A stretch of DNA of 64,000 bases from CAVUAN01 sp963739435 (GCA_963739435.1 CAVUAN010000016.1:248001-312000); one strand, 5' to 3'. Shown: positions 28,552 to 40,383, counted from the stretch's first letter. The notes: generated by a model from the sequence alone, not told the origin. Program-made: numbers and translations.

Positions 28552-29706
28552 ATGGGCGCGCTGAACCGCCGCGACCTGCTTCAGTCGGCCGCAGCTTCCG
28601 CGGCTGTCCTCGCGTTGTCCGGCTGCCGGACAACGCGCTCCGCGCGCTCGAGCGAGTTGATCCCGGGCACACTCCTGCCCGCTGGCTGTGCGCTGCCTCC
28701 GGTCCGGGTGTCGCCCGAACGGGAGATCCGGACCGTCGCCGGATTGCGACCCTTCAGGCCCTCCGGCTTCGTCGTTGCCACGGAGCGGATCGGAGACCTC
28801 GTCGTGATCCACAACTACGGGCATGGCGGCGGAGGCATCACTCTCTCCTGGGGAACGGCGCGTCTCGCCGTGGACATGCTCCCGCCCGAATACCGCGGCG
28901 CCGTCGCCGTCCTGGGATGCGGCGCGGTAGGTCTCGCCACCGCGCGGCTCCTCCAGGAGACCGGGCGCACGGTCACGATCTACGCCAAGGACCTCCCGCC
29001 GAACACGACGTCGAACGTCGCCGGCGGGCAGTGGTTCCCGTTCCTCGTGTCCGATTCCGGCCGCCGGACGCCGGAATTCATGAAGCAGTTCGTCGCCGCC
29101 TCCGAGTTCGCGTACCGCCGCTACCAGATTCTCGTCGGCTCTCGTTACGGCGTGCGCTGGATGCGCAACTACCTGCTCTCGAACCAGGCCTGGCCCGAGA
29201 CGGGCCTCCTCGGGCGCCAGGGGCCTCTGGCCGCGATGCTGCCGGAGCTCCGAGATCTCTCGCCGTCGGAGCACCCGTTCTCGGGCTTCGAGCACGTCCG
29301 GCAGTTCGACGGCATGTTGATCGAACCGCCGATTTACCTGGCGGCGATGCTCGACGAGGTCCGAGCGGCCGGCGCCACGGTCCGCGTGGCCGAATTTCGC
29401 GATCGCGAGTCTCTGCGCGCCCTGCCGGAGCGCGTCATCGTCAACTGCACGGGCCTCGGCGCCAGGGCCCTCTTCGGCGACGAGGAGCTCATCCCGGTCA
29501 AGGGTCAGCTCACGTTTCTGCTGCCCCAGCCGGAGGTCCAATACGCCGCAATTCCCGGCGACCTCTACATGTTCCCGCGCTCCGACGGCATCCTCCTCGG
29601 CGGAACGCACGAGAGCGGTGTCTGGTCTCTCGATCCCGATCCGGCGGCCAGGCAGCGCATCCTGGCCGGGCACCGTCAATTCTTCGACAGCTTCCGGACC
29701 TGCTGA
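28552..29706 (+). CDS. D-amino-acid-oxidase-like FAD oxidoreductase, Tat-exported lipoprotein
   Basis: A 384-residue protein. The N-terminus MGALNRRDLLQSAAASAAVL with LSGC at 22-25 combines a twin-arginine signal and a lipobox at Cys25. The FAD-binding motif VAVLGCGAVGLATARLL lies near residue 120. GGQWFPF is the conserved loop of the DAO family, IVNCTGLGARALFGDEEL and KGQLTFLLPQPEV follow, and RSDGILLGGTHESG closes the FAD site. It probably oxidises a D-amino acid or related amine outside the cytoplasm; the substrate is unknown. ATG 28552 is used because the Tat signal begins there. Confidence 0.82.
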   Translation: MGALNRRDLLQSAAASAAVLALSGCRTTRSARSSELIPGTLLPAGCALPPVRVSPEREIRTVAGLRPFRPSGFVVATERIGDLVVIHNYGHGGGGITLSWGTARLAVDMLPPEYRGAVAVLGCGAVGLATARLLQETGRTVTIYAKDLPPNTTSNVAGGQWFPFLVSDSGRRTPEFMKQFVAASEFAYRRYQILVGSRYGVRWMRNYLLSNQAWPETGLLGRQGPLAAMLPELRDLSPSEHPFSGFEHVRQFDGMLIEPPIYLAAMLDEVRAAGATVRVAEFRDRESLRALPERVIVNCTGLGARALFGDEELIPVKGQLTFLLPQPEVQYAAIPGDLYMFPRSDGILLGGTHESGVWSLDPDPAARQRILAGHRQFFDSFRTC

Positions 29707-29724
29707 GCCGGCCTCAGTAGCCGA

Positions 29725-31843
29725 TCACCTCGGCGGAGCGGCGGCCGGCGGGACCGGGACCCGCAGCTCGTTGAGCAAGAACGCCTGCTCGGCCGCCAGG
29801 TCCTCGATCACCTTCGACTGCGGCCGGCCTCCGGCGTGGCCGGACTTGCGGTCGAACCGCAGGAGCACGGGCAGGCCGGAACGCGTGGCCCACTGCAGCT
29901 TCGCCGCCATCTTGACGGCCTGCTGCGGGGGCACCCGGGTGTCGCCTTCGCCCGTCGTGAAGAGAACCGCCGGGTACTTCGTCCCCTCGCTCACCCGCTC
30001 GTAGGGAGACCAGGAGCGCAGGAACGGGAACTGGGCCGCGACGGAGCCGTCGCCGTATTCGAGCAGCGCCGGCGCGTTGTTGTTCTTCGTGTACCGGTAG
30101 TAGCGGACCATGTCGAGGTCCGGGTACCCGCAGTACACCGCCCGGAAGAGGTCGGGACGCTGCGTGAGCGCGGCTCCCATCAGGAGGCCGCCGTTGCTCG
30201 TTCCGGAGATGGCCAGGCGCGCGGGGCTCGTGACCTTGTTCTTGACCAGCCATTCGGCGGCCGCGATGAAGTCGTCGAAGACATTCTGCTTGTTGGCCAG
30301 CATCCCGGCCTTGTGCCATTCCTCTCCGAACTCCGACCCGCCCCGCAGGTTGGGCCGCGCCCAGACGCCGCCCAGCTCCGCCCAGAGAATCGCCAGGGGA
30401 CTGAAGCCCGGCGCGAGGCTGACGTTGAAGCCGCCGTAGCCCGTGAGCAGCACGGGCCGCTCGCCGTCCTGCGCCAGCCCCTTCTTGTGAACGAGATACA
30501 TGGGCACCCGCGTCCCGTCTTTGGACGCGAACCATTCCTGGCGCACCTCGAAGGCATCCCTGTCGACCGGCACCTTCCGCGCGAACCACAGCTTCTTCTC
30601 CCCCGTCGAGGCGCGGTAGCTCCAGATCTCGCCCGGCGCCGTGAAGGACTGGAAGGAGAGGAACCCCTCGTCTCGGTCCCAGTCTCCGGAGATCCCTCCG
30701 GAGACGGGACCGGGCAAGGCGACCTCGCCCAGCGGCTTTCCGTCGAGCGAGAACGCGGCGATCTTCAGGCGCACGTCGTGGAGGTAGGAGACGAACAGCT
30801 TCCCGCCGATGACCGACGTCACCGCTGATGCTGTCCTGCGACTCGGGCACGATCTCCCGCCACTTCTCGGGCGCGGGGCTGTCGAGGGAAACGAGGAGCA
30901 CCCGGCCCTTCGGCGCTTTCCAGCTCGTCTCCATGACGAGCGTGTCCTTGCCCGCCATCCGCACCTGGAATTGCTCCTCGATGCCCGACGTCAGGGAGCG
31001 CAGCGGCTCCTTCTTCGCGATGTCCCCGTACCAGATCTCCGATTTCGCCCAACCCTGCTGCGCGTCCACGATCAGCCAGCGCCCGTCGCTCGTCACCTCG
31101 CAGCTCAGGAAGACGCTGGGCCCCAGGCCCTTCCCGAAGACCTCCTGGTCCGTTTCGGGCGCCGTGCCGAGGCGATGGAAGAGGATCCGCGATCCTTCCT
31201 TCCTCGACCGGCGCGCGTAGTAGAGGCCGGAGCGGTCCGGCAAGAACGCGACGTTGCCGTAAAGGGCCTTCGGCAGCCGGTCCGGCAGGTCCGCGCGGGA
31301 ATCCACGTCCTTGAAACGGATCTCGACTTCGTCCTGGCCCGACTGCCGGAGCAGATAGGCGACGAGCTTGCCGTCGCGGGAGATGTCCATGAGCTGGGCA
31401 TTGGCCGTGTGATCGGCGGACAGCGTCGCGGGGTCGAGCAGGATCTCCTCGGCGCCCTCGAACCCCTTTCGAACGCAGATGACGGGCAGGTCCGCGTCCG
31501 CCCGCGATCGGGTGTAGAAGTAGCGGCCGCCTTCGACGGAGGGAACGCTCAGGCTGTCGGTTCGCGTCAGCTCCGAGAGCCGGCGGCGGAGATAGTCCTG
31601 GCCGGGCGACCGCGCGAGAAAGGCGCGCGCGAACCGATCTTCCGCGTCGATGAAGGCGCTCGCGTCGGCGGCGTCGAAATCCTCCAGCCAGTGGTACGGG
31701 TCCGTCAGCGTGACGCCGTGGAACGTCTCCTCGAAGGGGACGCGGCGGGCCAGGGGCGGCGCCGCGCCCTCCTGGCCCAGCGCCACGAGGGCAAGCACGC
31801 CGAGAGAGAGGAATCCGGCGGTGGATCGAGTCGTTTGCCTCAT
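29725..31843 (-). CDS. Prolyl oligopeptidase (S9A), exported, one frameshift
   Basis: A signal peptide (FLSLGVLALVALGQ) is followed by ETFHGVTLTDPYHWLEDFDA, the standard start of the S9A propeller. The catalytic domain carries Ser in ISGTSNGGLLMGA, Asp in TTGEGDTRVPP and His in RKSGHAGGR. GGVWARPNLRGGSEFGEEWH is the family signature. The propeller and catalytic parts are in different frames; removing one G near 30826 (ATC-AGC-G-GTG) joins them as SISVTSVIGGKLFVSYLHDV. Repaired length is about 705 residues, normal for the family. It cleaves peptides after Pro. The start at 31843 follows AGAGG and is chosen over an in-frame ATG at 31867. Confidence 0.85.
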
Positions 31844-31899
31844 GTATGACCTCTGGCGGGGCATCATAGAAGAAAGAGCACTTGGGACAGAATGGCGTC

Positions 31900-33591
31900 A
31901 TGCGCGAGACGCCCGCCCCCGCCTTCTCCTCCCTGGGGCTCGACGAGCGGCTCCTGCGCGCTCTCGACGCGCTCGGCTACGAGGAGCCCACTCCGATCCA
32001 GAGCCAGGCGATCCCGCCGCTCATCGAAGGTCGCGACGTCTTCGCGCAGGCGGCGACCGGAACCGGGAAGACGGCGGCCTTCGCTCTGCCCATCCTGCAG
32101 AGCATTGCCATCGAGCCAGTTCGCGGGGCCGGGGCCGCCCCGGTGGCCCTCATTCTCGTTCCCACCCGCGAGCTCGCCATGCAGCTCGCCGAGGCTGTCC
32201 ACCGCTACGGCAAGCAGTTGAACGTCCGCGTCCTTCCGGTCTACGGCGGCGCCTCGATGGACGCGCAGCTCAAGGCCTTGAAGCGCGGCGTCGACGTCGT
32301 CGTCGCGACGCCGGGGCGAGCCATCGACCACGTGAACCGCAAGACGCTGCGCCTCGACCAGCTTCGGACGCTCATCCTCGACGAGGCCGACGAGATGCTC
32401 GACATGGGCTTCGCCGAGGACCTCGACGCGATTCTCGCGGCAACACCGAAGGAGAAGCAGACGGCGCTCTTCTCCGCGACACTCCCCCCGCGGATCTCCT
32501 CGATCGCGGCGCGCCACATGAACGACCCGGTCCGCATCGCGATCGCCCGAGAAACCACGGCCGCCGGAAAGATGCCGAAGGTCCGCCAGACGGCGTACGT
32601 CGTCGCGCGCGGCCACAAGCGCGCCGCGCTCGGGCGGGTGCTCGACCTCGAGACTCCGACGGCGGCCCTCGTCTTCTGCCGGACGCGGCTCGAGGTCGAC
32701 GACCTGACGGAGAGCCTGAAAGGGCGAGGCCTCCGGGTCGAGTCTCTGCACGGCGGCATGTCGCAGGACCAGCGCGACCGCGTCATGAAGAAGCTGCGGT
32801 CGGGCACGCTCGAGCTCGTCGTCGCGACCGACGTCGCGGCGCGAGGCCTCGACATCGGCCACCTCTCGCATGTCGTCAACTACGACGTCCCCTCCTCCCC
32901 CGACGTCTACGTCCACCGCATCGGCCGGACGGGACGCGCGGGGCGCGAGGGCGTGGCCATCACCCTGGCCGAGCCGCGCGAGCACTGGCAGCTCAAGAAC
33001 ATCGAGCGCATGACGAAGCAGAAAATCGAGATCGGAAGCGTCCCGACGGTCGCCGACCTGCGCGCCAAGCGCCTCGAGCTCACCCGCGCGTCTCTGCGCG
33101 AGTCGCTTCTCGCCGGAGGTCTCGACGCCTATCGCGTCGTCGTCGAGTCGCTTGCCGAGGAGTTCGACCCGATGGACGTGGCGGCGGCCGCAGTCAAGCT
33201 CGCGGACCCGTCGGCGACCGGCTCGGGCTCAGCCAGCGACGAGCACGAGATCCCGGCCGTCGCGGCTCCCCCGCCTCGCCGGGAGGCCAGTCCCGGCAAA
33301 TTTGGCAAGCCCGGCAAGTACCGCTCCGGTGGGCGAGACCCGGGCAACGCCGCGCGCATCTTCATCAGCGCCGGCCGCGCCGCCAACGTCAAGCCCGGAG
33401 ATCTCGTCGGCGCAATCGCCAACGCCGCGAAGGTGCGGCCGAACGAAATCGGCTCGATTCAAATCGCCGAGCGCTTTTCCCTGGTCGAGGTGCCCGAATC
33501 CATCGCCGAGAACGTCATCCGCGCTCTGCGCGGCGCCACGATCCGCGGCCAGAAAGTCATCGTCCGCCGCGACAAGGACGCGGGACGGTAG
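31900..33591 (+). CDS. deaD: ATP-dependent DEAD-box RNA helicase, DeaD/CsdA type
   Basis: A 563-residue helicase. Q motif about 28-36, Walker A ATGTGKT (52-58), PTRELA (88-93), DEAD (161-164), SAT (192-194) and HRIGRTGRAG (about 340) are all present. The last 80 residues (ARIFISAGRAANVKPGDLVG) form a DbpA/CsdA-type RNA-binding domain, so it probably acts in ribosome assembly or cold and stress RNA remodelling. The linker is Pro/Gly-rich. ATG 31900 is preferred to the upstream TTG 31882. It is divergent from the peptidase gene with a 56-base shared region. Confidence 0.92.
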   Translation: MRETPAPAFSSLGLDERLLRALDALGYEEPTPIQSQAIPPLIEGRDVFAQAATGTGKTAAFALPILQSIAIEPVRGAGAAPVALILVPTRELAMQLAEAVHRYGKQLNVRVLPVYGGASMDAQLKALKRGVDVVVATPGRAIDHVNRKTLRLDQLRTLILDEADEMLDMGFAEDLDAILAATPKEKQTALFSATLPPRISSIAARHMNDPVRIAIARETTAAGKMPKVRQTAYVVARGHKRAALGRVLDLETPTAALVFCRTRLEVDDLTESLKGRGLRVESLHGGMSQDQRDRVMKKLRSGTLELVVATDVAARGLDIGHLSHVVNYDVPSSPDVYVHRIGRTGRAGREGVAITLAEPREHWQLKNIERMTKQKIEIGSVPTVADLRAKRLELTRASLRESLLAGGLDAYRVVVESLAEEFDPMDVAAAAVKLADPSATGSGSASDEHEIPAVAAPPPRREASPGKFGKPGKYRSGGRDPGNAARIFISAGRAANVKPGDLVGAIANAAKVRPNEIGSIQIAERFSLVEVPESIAENVIRALRGATIRGQKVIVRRDKDAGR

Positions 33592-33727
33592 GAGACCTCG
33601 GCGTTCGGCAGCAAGCCGAGCTTCTTCACAGGCTTCTTTGCACGGAGCCAGCCTGCAGGGCGCCCGCGCTCAAAGTGCGGCGCGATATAGAATCCGATCG
33701 GGATCAAGAAGAATCTGCAGTGTGCCC

Positions 33728-33982
33728 ATGAAGAAGCTCGGTAGTTCGAACTCTCTGGGCTTCCGCGGCGTGGCCGTGATGGTCACCGCGATTGGCGCGG
33801 TCGCTGTAGGCGCATTCGCCCTCGGCGCATTGACCATCGGTCGGTTGGCGATCTGGCGCGTCCTTGTCGGGAGCGCCAAATTCAAGTCCCTCCAGATTCA
33901 GGACCTCACCGTGACACGTCTCCACGCAGCCGAGGTCACCGTGAGTAACTCGCTCAGAGTTGCCCGGAAGCGAGGTCGATAA
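33728..33982 (+). CDS. Small membrane protein with pentapeptide-like tail
   Basis: An 84-residue protein. One or two membrane helices (about 14-38, rich in Ala, Val and Gly) are followed by a tail in which a hydrophobic residue recurs every five positions (SLQIQ-DLTVT-RLHAA-EVTVS-NSLRV), like a short quadrilateral beta helix. Similar small proteins occur in several phyla without known role. The ATG at 33728 lies 136 bases after the helicase stop. No frameshift. I cannot assign a function. Confidence 0.6.
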   Translation: MKKLGSSNSLGFRGVAVMVTAIGAVAVGAFALGALTIGRLAIWRVLVGSAKFKSLQIQDLTVTRLHAAEVTVSNSLRVARKRGR

Positions 33983-34095
33983 GAAGGTTCAATGAATCTG
34001 CCGCTCCGTTGAAGCGGCCGGCACAATGAGAAGGGGTGGCGCCCGGGCACTGGAGCTTCCTCTGACCTTTTCACACCGCAACTAAGGAGAGTTTT

Positions 34096-34922
34096 GTGGC
34101 AACCATCACGACCAAAGACGGCACACAGATCTACTACAAGGACTGGGGCAAGGGACAGCCCGTGGTCTTCAGCCATGGCTGGCCGCTCACCGCGGACGCC
34201 TTCGAAGACCAGATGTTCTTCCTGGCCTCCCGCGGCTACCGCTGCATCGCCCACGACCGCCGCGGCCACGGCCGTTCGAGCCAGCCCTGGGACGGCAACG
34301 ACATGGACACCTACGCCGACGACCTCGCGGCGCTCATCGAAGCGCTCGACCTGAAGAACGCGATCCATGTCGGCCACTCCACGGGCGGCGGCGAGGTCGC
34401 TCGCTACATCGGCCGCCACGGCACCGAAGCGCGTGGCCAAGGCCGTGCTGATCGGCGCGGTACCGCCGCTGATGCTGAAGACGCGCGGCCAATCCCGGCG
34501 GCACTGCCGATGGAGGTCTTCGACCAGATTCGCGCCGGCGGTCGTCGCCGATCGCTCGAAGTTCTGGAAAGACCTCTGCGATGCCCTTCTACGGCTTCAA
34601 CCGCCCCGGCGCAAAGGTTTCCGAGGGCGCTGCGCGATTCCTTCTGGATGCAGGGCCATGATGTGCGGCTTCCCGGCCGCCTACTTCTGCATCAAGGCCT
34701 TCTCCGAGACCGACTTCACCGAGGACCTCAAGAAGATCGACGTCCCGACGCTCATCATGCACGGCGACGACGACCAGATCGTCCCGATCGCCGACTCGGC
34801 GATGCTCTCGGCCAAGCTCGTCAAGGGCTCCACGCTCAAGATCTACCAGGCCTGCCGCACGGCATGTGTCGACAAACAAGGACCAGATCAACGCGGATCT
34901 GCTCGCGTTTCTCAAGAGTTGA
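34096..34922 (+). CDS. Alpha/beta hydrolase of the non-haem chloroperoxidase type, heavily frameshifted
   Basis: A GTG start after AAGGAGA opens MATITTKDGTQIYYKDWGKG and continues through SHGWPLTADAFEDQ and the nucleophile elbow HVGHSTGGGEVARY. From about 34430 on the frame changes repeatedly (near 34430, 34505, 34532, 34580, 34632, 34660 and twice around 34850). Most are single extra bases; the last two look like missing ones. Repaired text includes RVAKAVLIGAVPPLMLKT, PMEVFDQI, DSFWMQG, the acid-residue region LIMHGDDDQIVP and a His near the end, about 273 residues. The family is annotated as chloroperoxidase but mostly acts as esterases. As written the gene cannot make a full protein. Confidence 0.75.
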
Positions 34923-34936
34923 AGGGAGAGGTTCTC

Positions 34937-35644
34937 ATGGCACAGGCAAGCGAATCGGCAAAGGTGAGGAACATCGTCCTGGTTCACGGTGGCTTCGTGG
35001 ATGGGTCCGGGTGGGAGCCCGTCTACAGGATCCTGAAGAAAGACGGCTACACCGTCAGCGTCGTTCAGAATCCAACGATTTCTCTGGCCGACGATGTCGC
35101 AGTAACCCGGCGCGTCATCGCCGCGCAGAACGGACCTGTTGTCCTCGTGGGCCACTCCTATGGTGGGGCCGTGATCACCGAGGCAGGCAACGACCCGAAG
35201 GTCGCAAGGCTCGTCTACATAGCCGCTTTTGCTCCTGACAAGGGCGAGTCAGTCTCCTCGCTCATCAAGGACCCTCCTCCGGGCGCGCCTGTGCCGCCGA
35301 TCCTGCCGCCGCAGGACGGCTATCTCCTTCTCGACAGGGCTAAGTTCCCGGCCTCGTTTGCCGGCGACGTGGATGCGGAGACGGCTGCATTCATGGCCGA
35401 TTCCCAGGTCCCTTGGGGGTTGGAAGCGCTCGGTGGCGCGATCAGCCAGCCCGCCTGGAAGGCCAAACCGAGCTGGTACCTGGTCTCCACGGACGACAAG
35501 ATGATCCCCCCGCCTGCCCAGCGCCTGATGTCCCAGCGCGCCGGCGCGAAGGTCGTCGAGGCCAAGGGCAGTCACTCCATCTATGTGTCCCAGCCGCAGG
35601 CGGTCGCGTCGATCATCGAGATGGCGGCTGAAGGCAGGAAGTGA
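34937..35644 (+). CDS. Alpha/beta hydrolase, EstC/salicylate-esterase-like
   Basis: A 235-residue intact hydrolase. NIVLVHGGFVDGSGWEPVYR is the oxyanion region, LVGHSYGGAVITEAG the nucleophile elbow with Ser, and KGSHSIYVSQP carries the catalytic His; the Asp is likely in VSTDDKMIPP. The fold matches small cap-less hydrolases related to plant methylesterases, often annotated EstC. The start ATG 34937 follows AAGGGAGAGG and lies 14 bases after the stop of the broken hydrolase, suggesting one transcript. The substrate is unknown. Confidence 0.85.
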   Translation: MAQASESAKVRNIVLVHGGFVDGSGWEPVYRILKKDGYTVSVVQNPTISLADDVAVTRRVIAAQNGPVVLVGHSYGGAVITEAGNDPKVARLVYIAAFAPDKGESVSSLIKDPPPGAPVPPILPPQDGYLLLDRAKFPASFAGDVDAETAAFMADSQVPWGLEALGGAISQPAWKAKPSWYLVSTDDKMIPPPAQRLMSQRAGAKVVEAKGSHSIYVSQPQAVASIIEMAAEGRK

Positions 35645-35747
35645 TCGAGATTCGACGAGCCGGCGAGCGGGGCCACACGCAGTGGGGATGGCTCGACAGC
35701 AGCCGAGGTCCTGGTTTTCGACCTGAATTGAGAGAGGCGATCTTGCG

Positions 35748-36467
35748 ATGACTGCAGCCTTCTCGGGGAAAGTGGTCCTGGTGGCCGGGGGCACGGGCGG
35801 ACTGGGGCATTCGGTGAGCCTGGCCTTTCTCGAGGAGGGCGCCAGCGTCGTGGTGACATATCGGAAGCAGGAGGAATTCGACGTTCTCACGGGCGAGGCT
35901 GGCGCGCACGCGGCAAGGCTCGACGGGGAAAGGGTCGACGTCACCGACGAAAGTGCGGTGACGGCGCTCGTGAACGAGGTCTTCGAGAGCCATGGGTGCC
36001 TCGATGCCCTGGTGAATACCGTGGGCGGCTATGCCGGAGGCGCGAAGCTTTGGGATCTCGAAACGAAAGTCTTTGACTCGATGCTCAACCTGAATCTGCG
36101 ATCGGGCTACATGCTTTCGCGCGCCGCCGCGCGGGTCATGCTCAAGCAGGGACACGGGGCGATCGTGAACGTTGCGTCGAAGGCTGCCCTCGATCAGGGC
36201 GCCGGCGAAGCCGCCTACGCTGCCTCGAAAGCCGCGGCTCTCGCCATGATCAACTCTCTGGCCGCCGACCTCCAGGGCACGGGTGTGCGCGCAAACTCGG
36301 TCCTCCCGAGCATCATCGACACGGAGGTCAATCGCAGGGCGATGCTCAAAGCGGACTTTTCGAAGTGGCCGAAGCCCGAGGAGATCGCGCGGGTGATCCT
36401 TTTCCTCTGCAGCGACGACGCCAGGGTCATCCACGGAGCGGCCATTCCCGTTTACGGAGACCGTTGA
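35748..36467 (+). CDS. Short-chain dehydrogenase/reductase
   Basis: A 239-residue classical SDR. The cofactor motif GGTGGLG (14-20), the NTVGGYAGG region in place of NNAG, Ser144 and the Tyr157-x-x-x-Lys161 pair in AAYAASKAAALAM are visible. ARVIHGAAIPVYGDR is the normal C-terminus. TYRKQE after strand 2 suggests NADP preference, which is inference. The substrate is unknown. It follows the EstC-like gene by 103 bases on the same strand and precedes a very small gene and the nitrobindin-like gene. Confidence 0.88.
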   Translation: MTAAFSGKVVLVAGGTGGLGHSVSLAFLEEGASVVVTYRKQEEFDVLTGEAGAHAARLDGERVDVTDESAVTALVNEVFESHGCLDALVNTVGGYAGGAKLWDLETKVFDSMLNLNLRSGYMLSRAAARVMLKQGHGAIVNVASKAALDQGAGEAAYAASKAAALAMINSLAADLQGTGVRANSVLPSIIDTEVNRRAMLKADFSKWPKPEEIARVILFLCSDDARVIHGAAIPVYGDR

Positions 36468-36496
36468 CACAAGGTTCCAAGAGAAAGGAGAAGGCC

Positions 36497-36664
36497 ATGA
36501 GCAAGACGAGAAATTCGGAGAGAGCCACTGATCGGGCGCGGCCCCTCGACCGGCAGAAAGTGCACGAGATTCAAGCCTTCAACCAGGTCATCAAGCTTCC
36601 CGCCCCCAAGTCAGTGACGCCGTTTTCCGTCTCAAAAAGTGCGCCGGAAGTGTCCTTACGATGA
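36497..36664 (+). CDS. Very small conserved-context protein of unknown function
   Basis: A 55-residue polar protein, MSKTRNSERATDRARPLDRQ and onward, preceded by a good AAAGGAGAAGG ribosome site at the right distance. It overlaps the start of the nitrobindin-like gene by four bases (ATGA), which supports real translation. No membrane segment or motif is seen, and I do not recognise it. It could instead be a leader whose translation is coupled to the downstream gene. Confidence 0.45.
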   Translation: MSKTRNSERATDRARPLDRQKVHEIQAFNQVIKLPAPKSVTPFSVSKSAPEVSLR

Positions 36665-37296
36665 AAGCGGGCTCGCCCGATGACATCTACACCGAGCCGG
36701 GCCACGTGGACCCTGACACGCTTGCCAACCTCGGCCCGCTGCGGGCGATTGCGGGCGTGTGGGCGAGCGACTTCGGCACCGACGAGCACCCGGTCTCTGA
36801 GGGCACCGGGGAGAACCGCTATGTCGAGCGCATCGACCTCCAACCGATCGACCCGCAAACGAACGGCCCGCAGCTCTTCTACGGCCTGCGGTACCACACG
36901 CACATCGTGAAGCCGGGCGAGGTGGAGACCTTCCATGATCAGGTCGGCTACTGGCTGTGGGAGCCGGCGACCAAGACAGTCGTGCAGATGCTTGCAATCC
37001 CGCGTGCGCAGGTCGCGATGGCCGGAGGAACGGCGGAGCCTCAAGCCACCGACTTCGAGGTGCGGGCGAAGCGCGGCGCGACGACGTTTGGCATTTGCTC
37101 AAACCCGTTTCTCGATGACGCCTTCCGTACGGAGGAGTTCCACATTCGAGTGACGATCCATCCCGACGGCAGGTGGTCCTATGATCAGCACACGATGATG
37201 GCCATTCGGGGGCGCGACGAGCTGTTCGACCACCGCGACCGCAACACGTTGAGGAGAATCGCCGAACCGACTCCAAACCCGCTGGCTCTCCGGTGA
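36661..37296 (+). CDS. Haem-binding beta-barrel (nitrobindin/FABP-like) protein
   Basis: A 211-residue protein. LGPLRAIAGVWASDFGTDEH begins the barrel in the manner of nitrobindin-like (DUF1794/THAP4-type) proteins, and GYWLWEPATKTVVQMLAIPR, GICSNPFLDDAFRTEEFHIR and WSYDQHTMMAIRGRDELFDH continue the strand pattern. The family binds haem or small hydrophobic ligands in an antiparallel barrel; a His near the end usually ligates haem. The start overlaps the stop of the small gene upstream. The next gene begins five bases after its stop. Confidence 0.75.
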   Translation: MKAGSPDDIYTEPGHVDPDTLANLGPLRAIAGVWASDFGTDEHPVSEGTGENRYVERIDLQPIDPQTNGPQLFYGLRYHTHIVKPGEVETFHDQVGYWLWEPATKTVVQMLAIPRAQVAMAGGTAEPQATDFEVRAKRGATTFGICSNPFLDDAFRTEEFHIRVTIHPDGRWSYDQHTMMAIRGRDELFDHRDRNTLRRIAEPTPNPLALR

Positions 37297-37300
37297 CGAT

Positions 37301-37795
37301 ATGGCGCTGATGTCGCTCCTGGCGCTCGTGCTGGTCGCTTCCGGGGAGCCCTGTCCAAACCACCTCTTTGTCATCGAGCGGAGCAAGAACGCCAACATCG
37401 TTGTGTACGACGCCAACCGCGGGCCGTCGGGCGATTTCGAGGCCGCCAGCCCCGTCGCCGCCTATTGGCTCTTGAATGGCGAGAACGATAAGCGCGAGGA
37501 GCTGACCAAGCTGGAGCGGGACCGGGCCTACGGCGTCGACGTCACGCCGGGCGATACACCCGGCACCTACGTGATGGCCTTCAAGGCTGCCCGGAAACGG
37601 CGTCTCGCTGTTCGCATGCTCAATGAGTGCCCGGTGACGATTGCTCCTATCGGCGGCCACGACGGAATCCTCCGAAAGTTGTTCGTCCAATCGAAAGAAG
37701 GCTCCTTCCCGCCAGGGGTCGAGTACCTCGAGCTCTTCGGCGAGGACGTGGCGACCGGCGAACCGCTCTACGAGAAGTTCGTTCCGGGGAGGTGA
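37301..37795 (+). CDS. Secreted DUF4833 protein
   Basis: A 164-residue protein with a short signal segment (MALMSLLALVLVASGEP). HLFVIERSKNANIVVYDANR, then PVAAYWLLNGENDKREELTK and ERDRAYGVDV, match the DUF4833 family, small exported proteins of unknown role. PGVEYLELFGEDVATGEPLY ends it. It starts five bases after the nitrobindin-like gene, so both are probably in one transcript. No catalytic residues can be named. Confidence 0.8.
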   Translation: MALMSLLALVLVASGEPCPNHLFVIERSKNANIVVYDANRGPSGDFEAASPVAAYWLLNGENDKREELTKLERDRAYGVDVTPGDTPGTYVMAFKAARKRRLAVRMLNECPVTIAPIGGHDGILRKLFVQSKEGSFPPGVEYLELFGEDVATGEPLYEKFVPGR

Positions 37796-37982
37796 CCGGC
37801 GGCGCCGGATGACGATGGACACTGCCCGATCGGCCCGTCTGGTGCTGCACGGCAAGGTCTCCGATGAAGCTGCCTTCCGACTGTCCCTTGCTCGTGAGCC
37901 GTGCGTCCGGGTCCCGCCGGCCATGATGCCCGTTGGTGAAAGCCTTTTGAGCGCGCTCGGAGATGGGAGTAGATTCCGGCCT

Positions 37983-38357
37983 ATGCAGCGAGACGTTGCC
38001 CTGTGGATCGATCACCGGCAGGCTGTGATCGCGGCCGTCACCGGCGACACCGAAGACCTGACGCGCATTCCTTCAGGTATGGAGAAGCACATCCGATACT
38101 CTGCGAGCGAGGGGGGCGCAGAAGATTCCCGGGACAAGCGCTTCGAAGGACACCTCCACCAGTATTACGACAAGGTCGTCGCGGCGCTGCGCGACGCCCG
38201 GTCCATTCTGATCCTCGGCCCCGGCGAGGCGAAGCACGAGGTGGAGAAGCGCCTCCAGGATGCGGGTCGCGGCAAGGCCATCGTCGGCGTCGAAACCGCC
38301 GACAAGATGACCGACGCCCAGATAGCGGCCAAGGCGCGACGGCGGTTCCGAGAATGA
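37983..38357 (+). CDS. eRF1-domain-like protein (annotated elsewhere as translational machinery protein)
   Basis: A 124-residue protein. MQRDVALWIDHRQAVIAAVT and later ARSILILGPGEAKHEVEKRL, GVETADKMTDAQIAAKA match small bacterial proteins that resemble a single archaeal/eukaryotic release-factor domain (host-attachment or baeRF-like group). No GGQ motif is present, so a peptide-release role is not supported. The frame is open upstream to 37641, but the homologous part begins at ATG 37983. It lies just upstream of the sigma-54 activator; the family often sits in stress islands. Confidence 0.7.
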   Translation: MQRDVALWIDHRQAVIAAVTGDTEDLTRIPSGMEKHIRYSASEGGAEDSRDKRFEGHLHQYYDKVVAALRDARSILILGPGEAKHEVEKRLQDAGRGKAIVGVETADKMTDAQIAAKARRRFRE

Positions 38358-38540
38358 GGAGCGGGTCTTCGCCTGGAACGTAACCTCCATCGCACGCGGG
38401 CTCCAGGGTGACGGGCTACCGCCGCTGGGCACGGCACCGAGCATCCCTTTACGTTGAAACCGATCGGAAGCATGATGTCGCATCTGGGACGCCGGCTGTG
38501 ATGAAGCGACAACCGGCGGACTGCGAACTTGCCTGATGCC

Positions 38541-40329
<1,789 letters not shown>

Positions 40330-40383
40330 TCCGCTCGTTCCCTTAACTCCACGCGTTCTCCCGGCTCAGACGAATGAGCATGT

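Noticed and set aside
38430..38460. GGGCACGGCACCGAGC as a sigma-54 promoter for the activator gene itself
   Set aside because: The GG and GC pairs cannot be placed ten bases apart, and no dyad is near.
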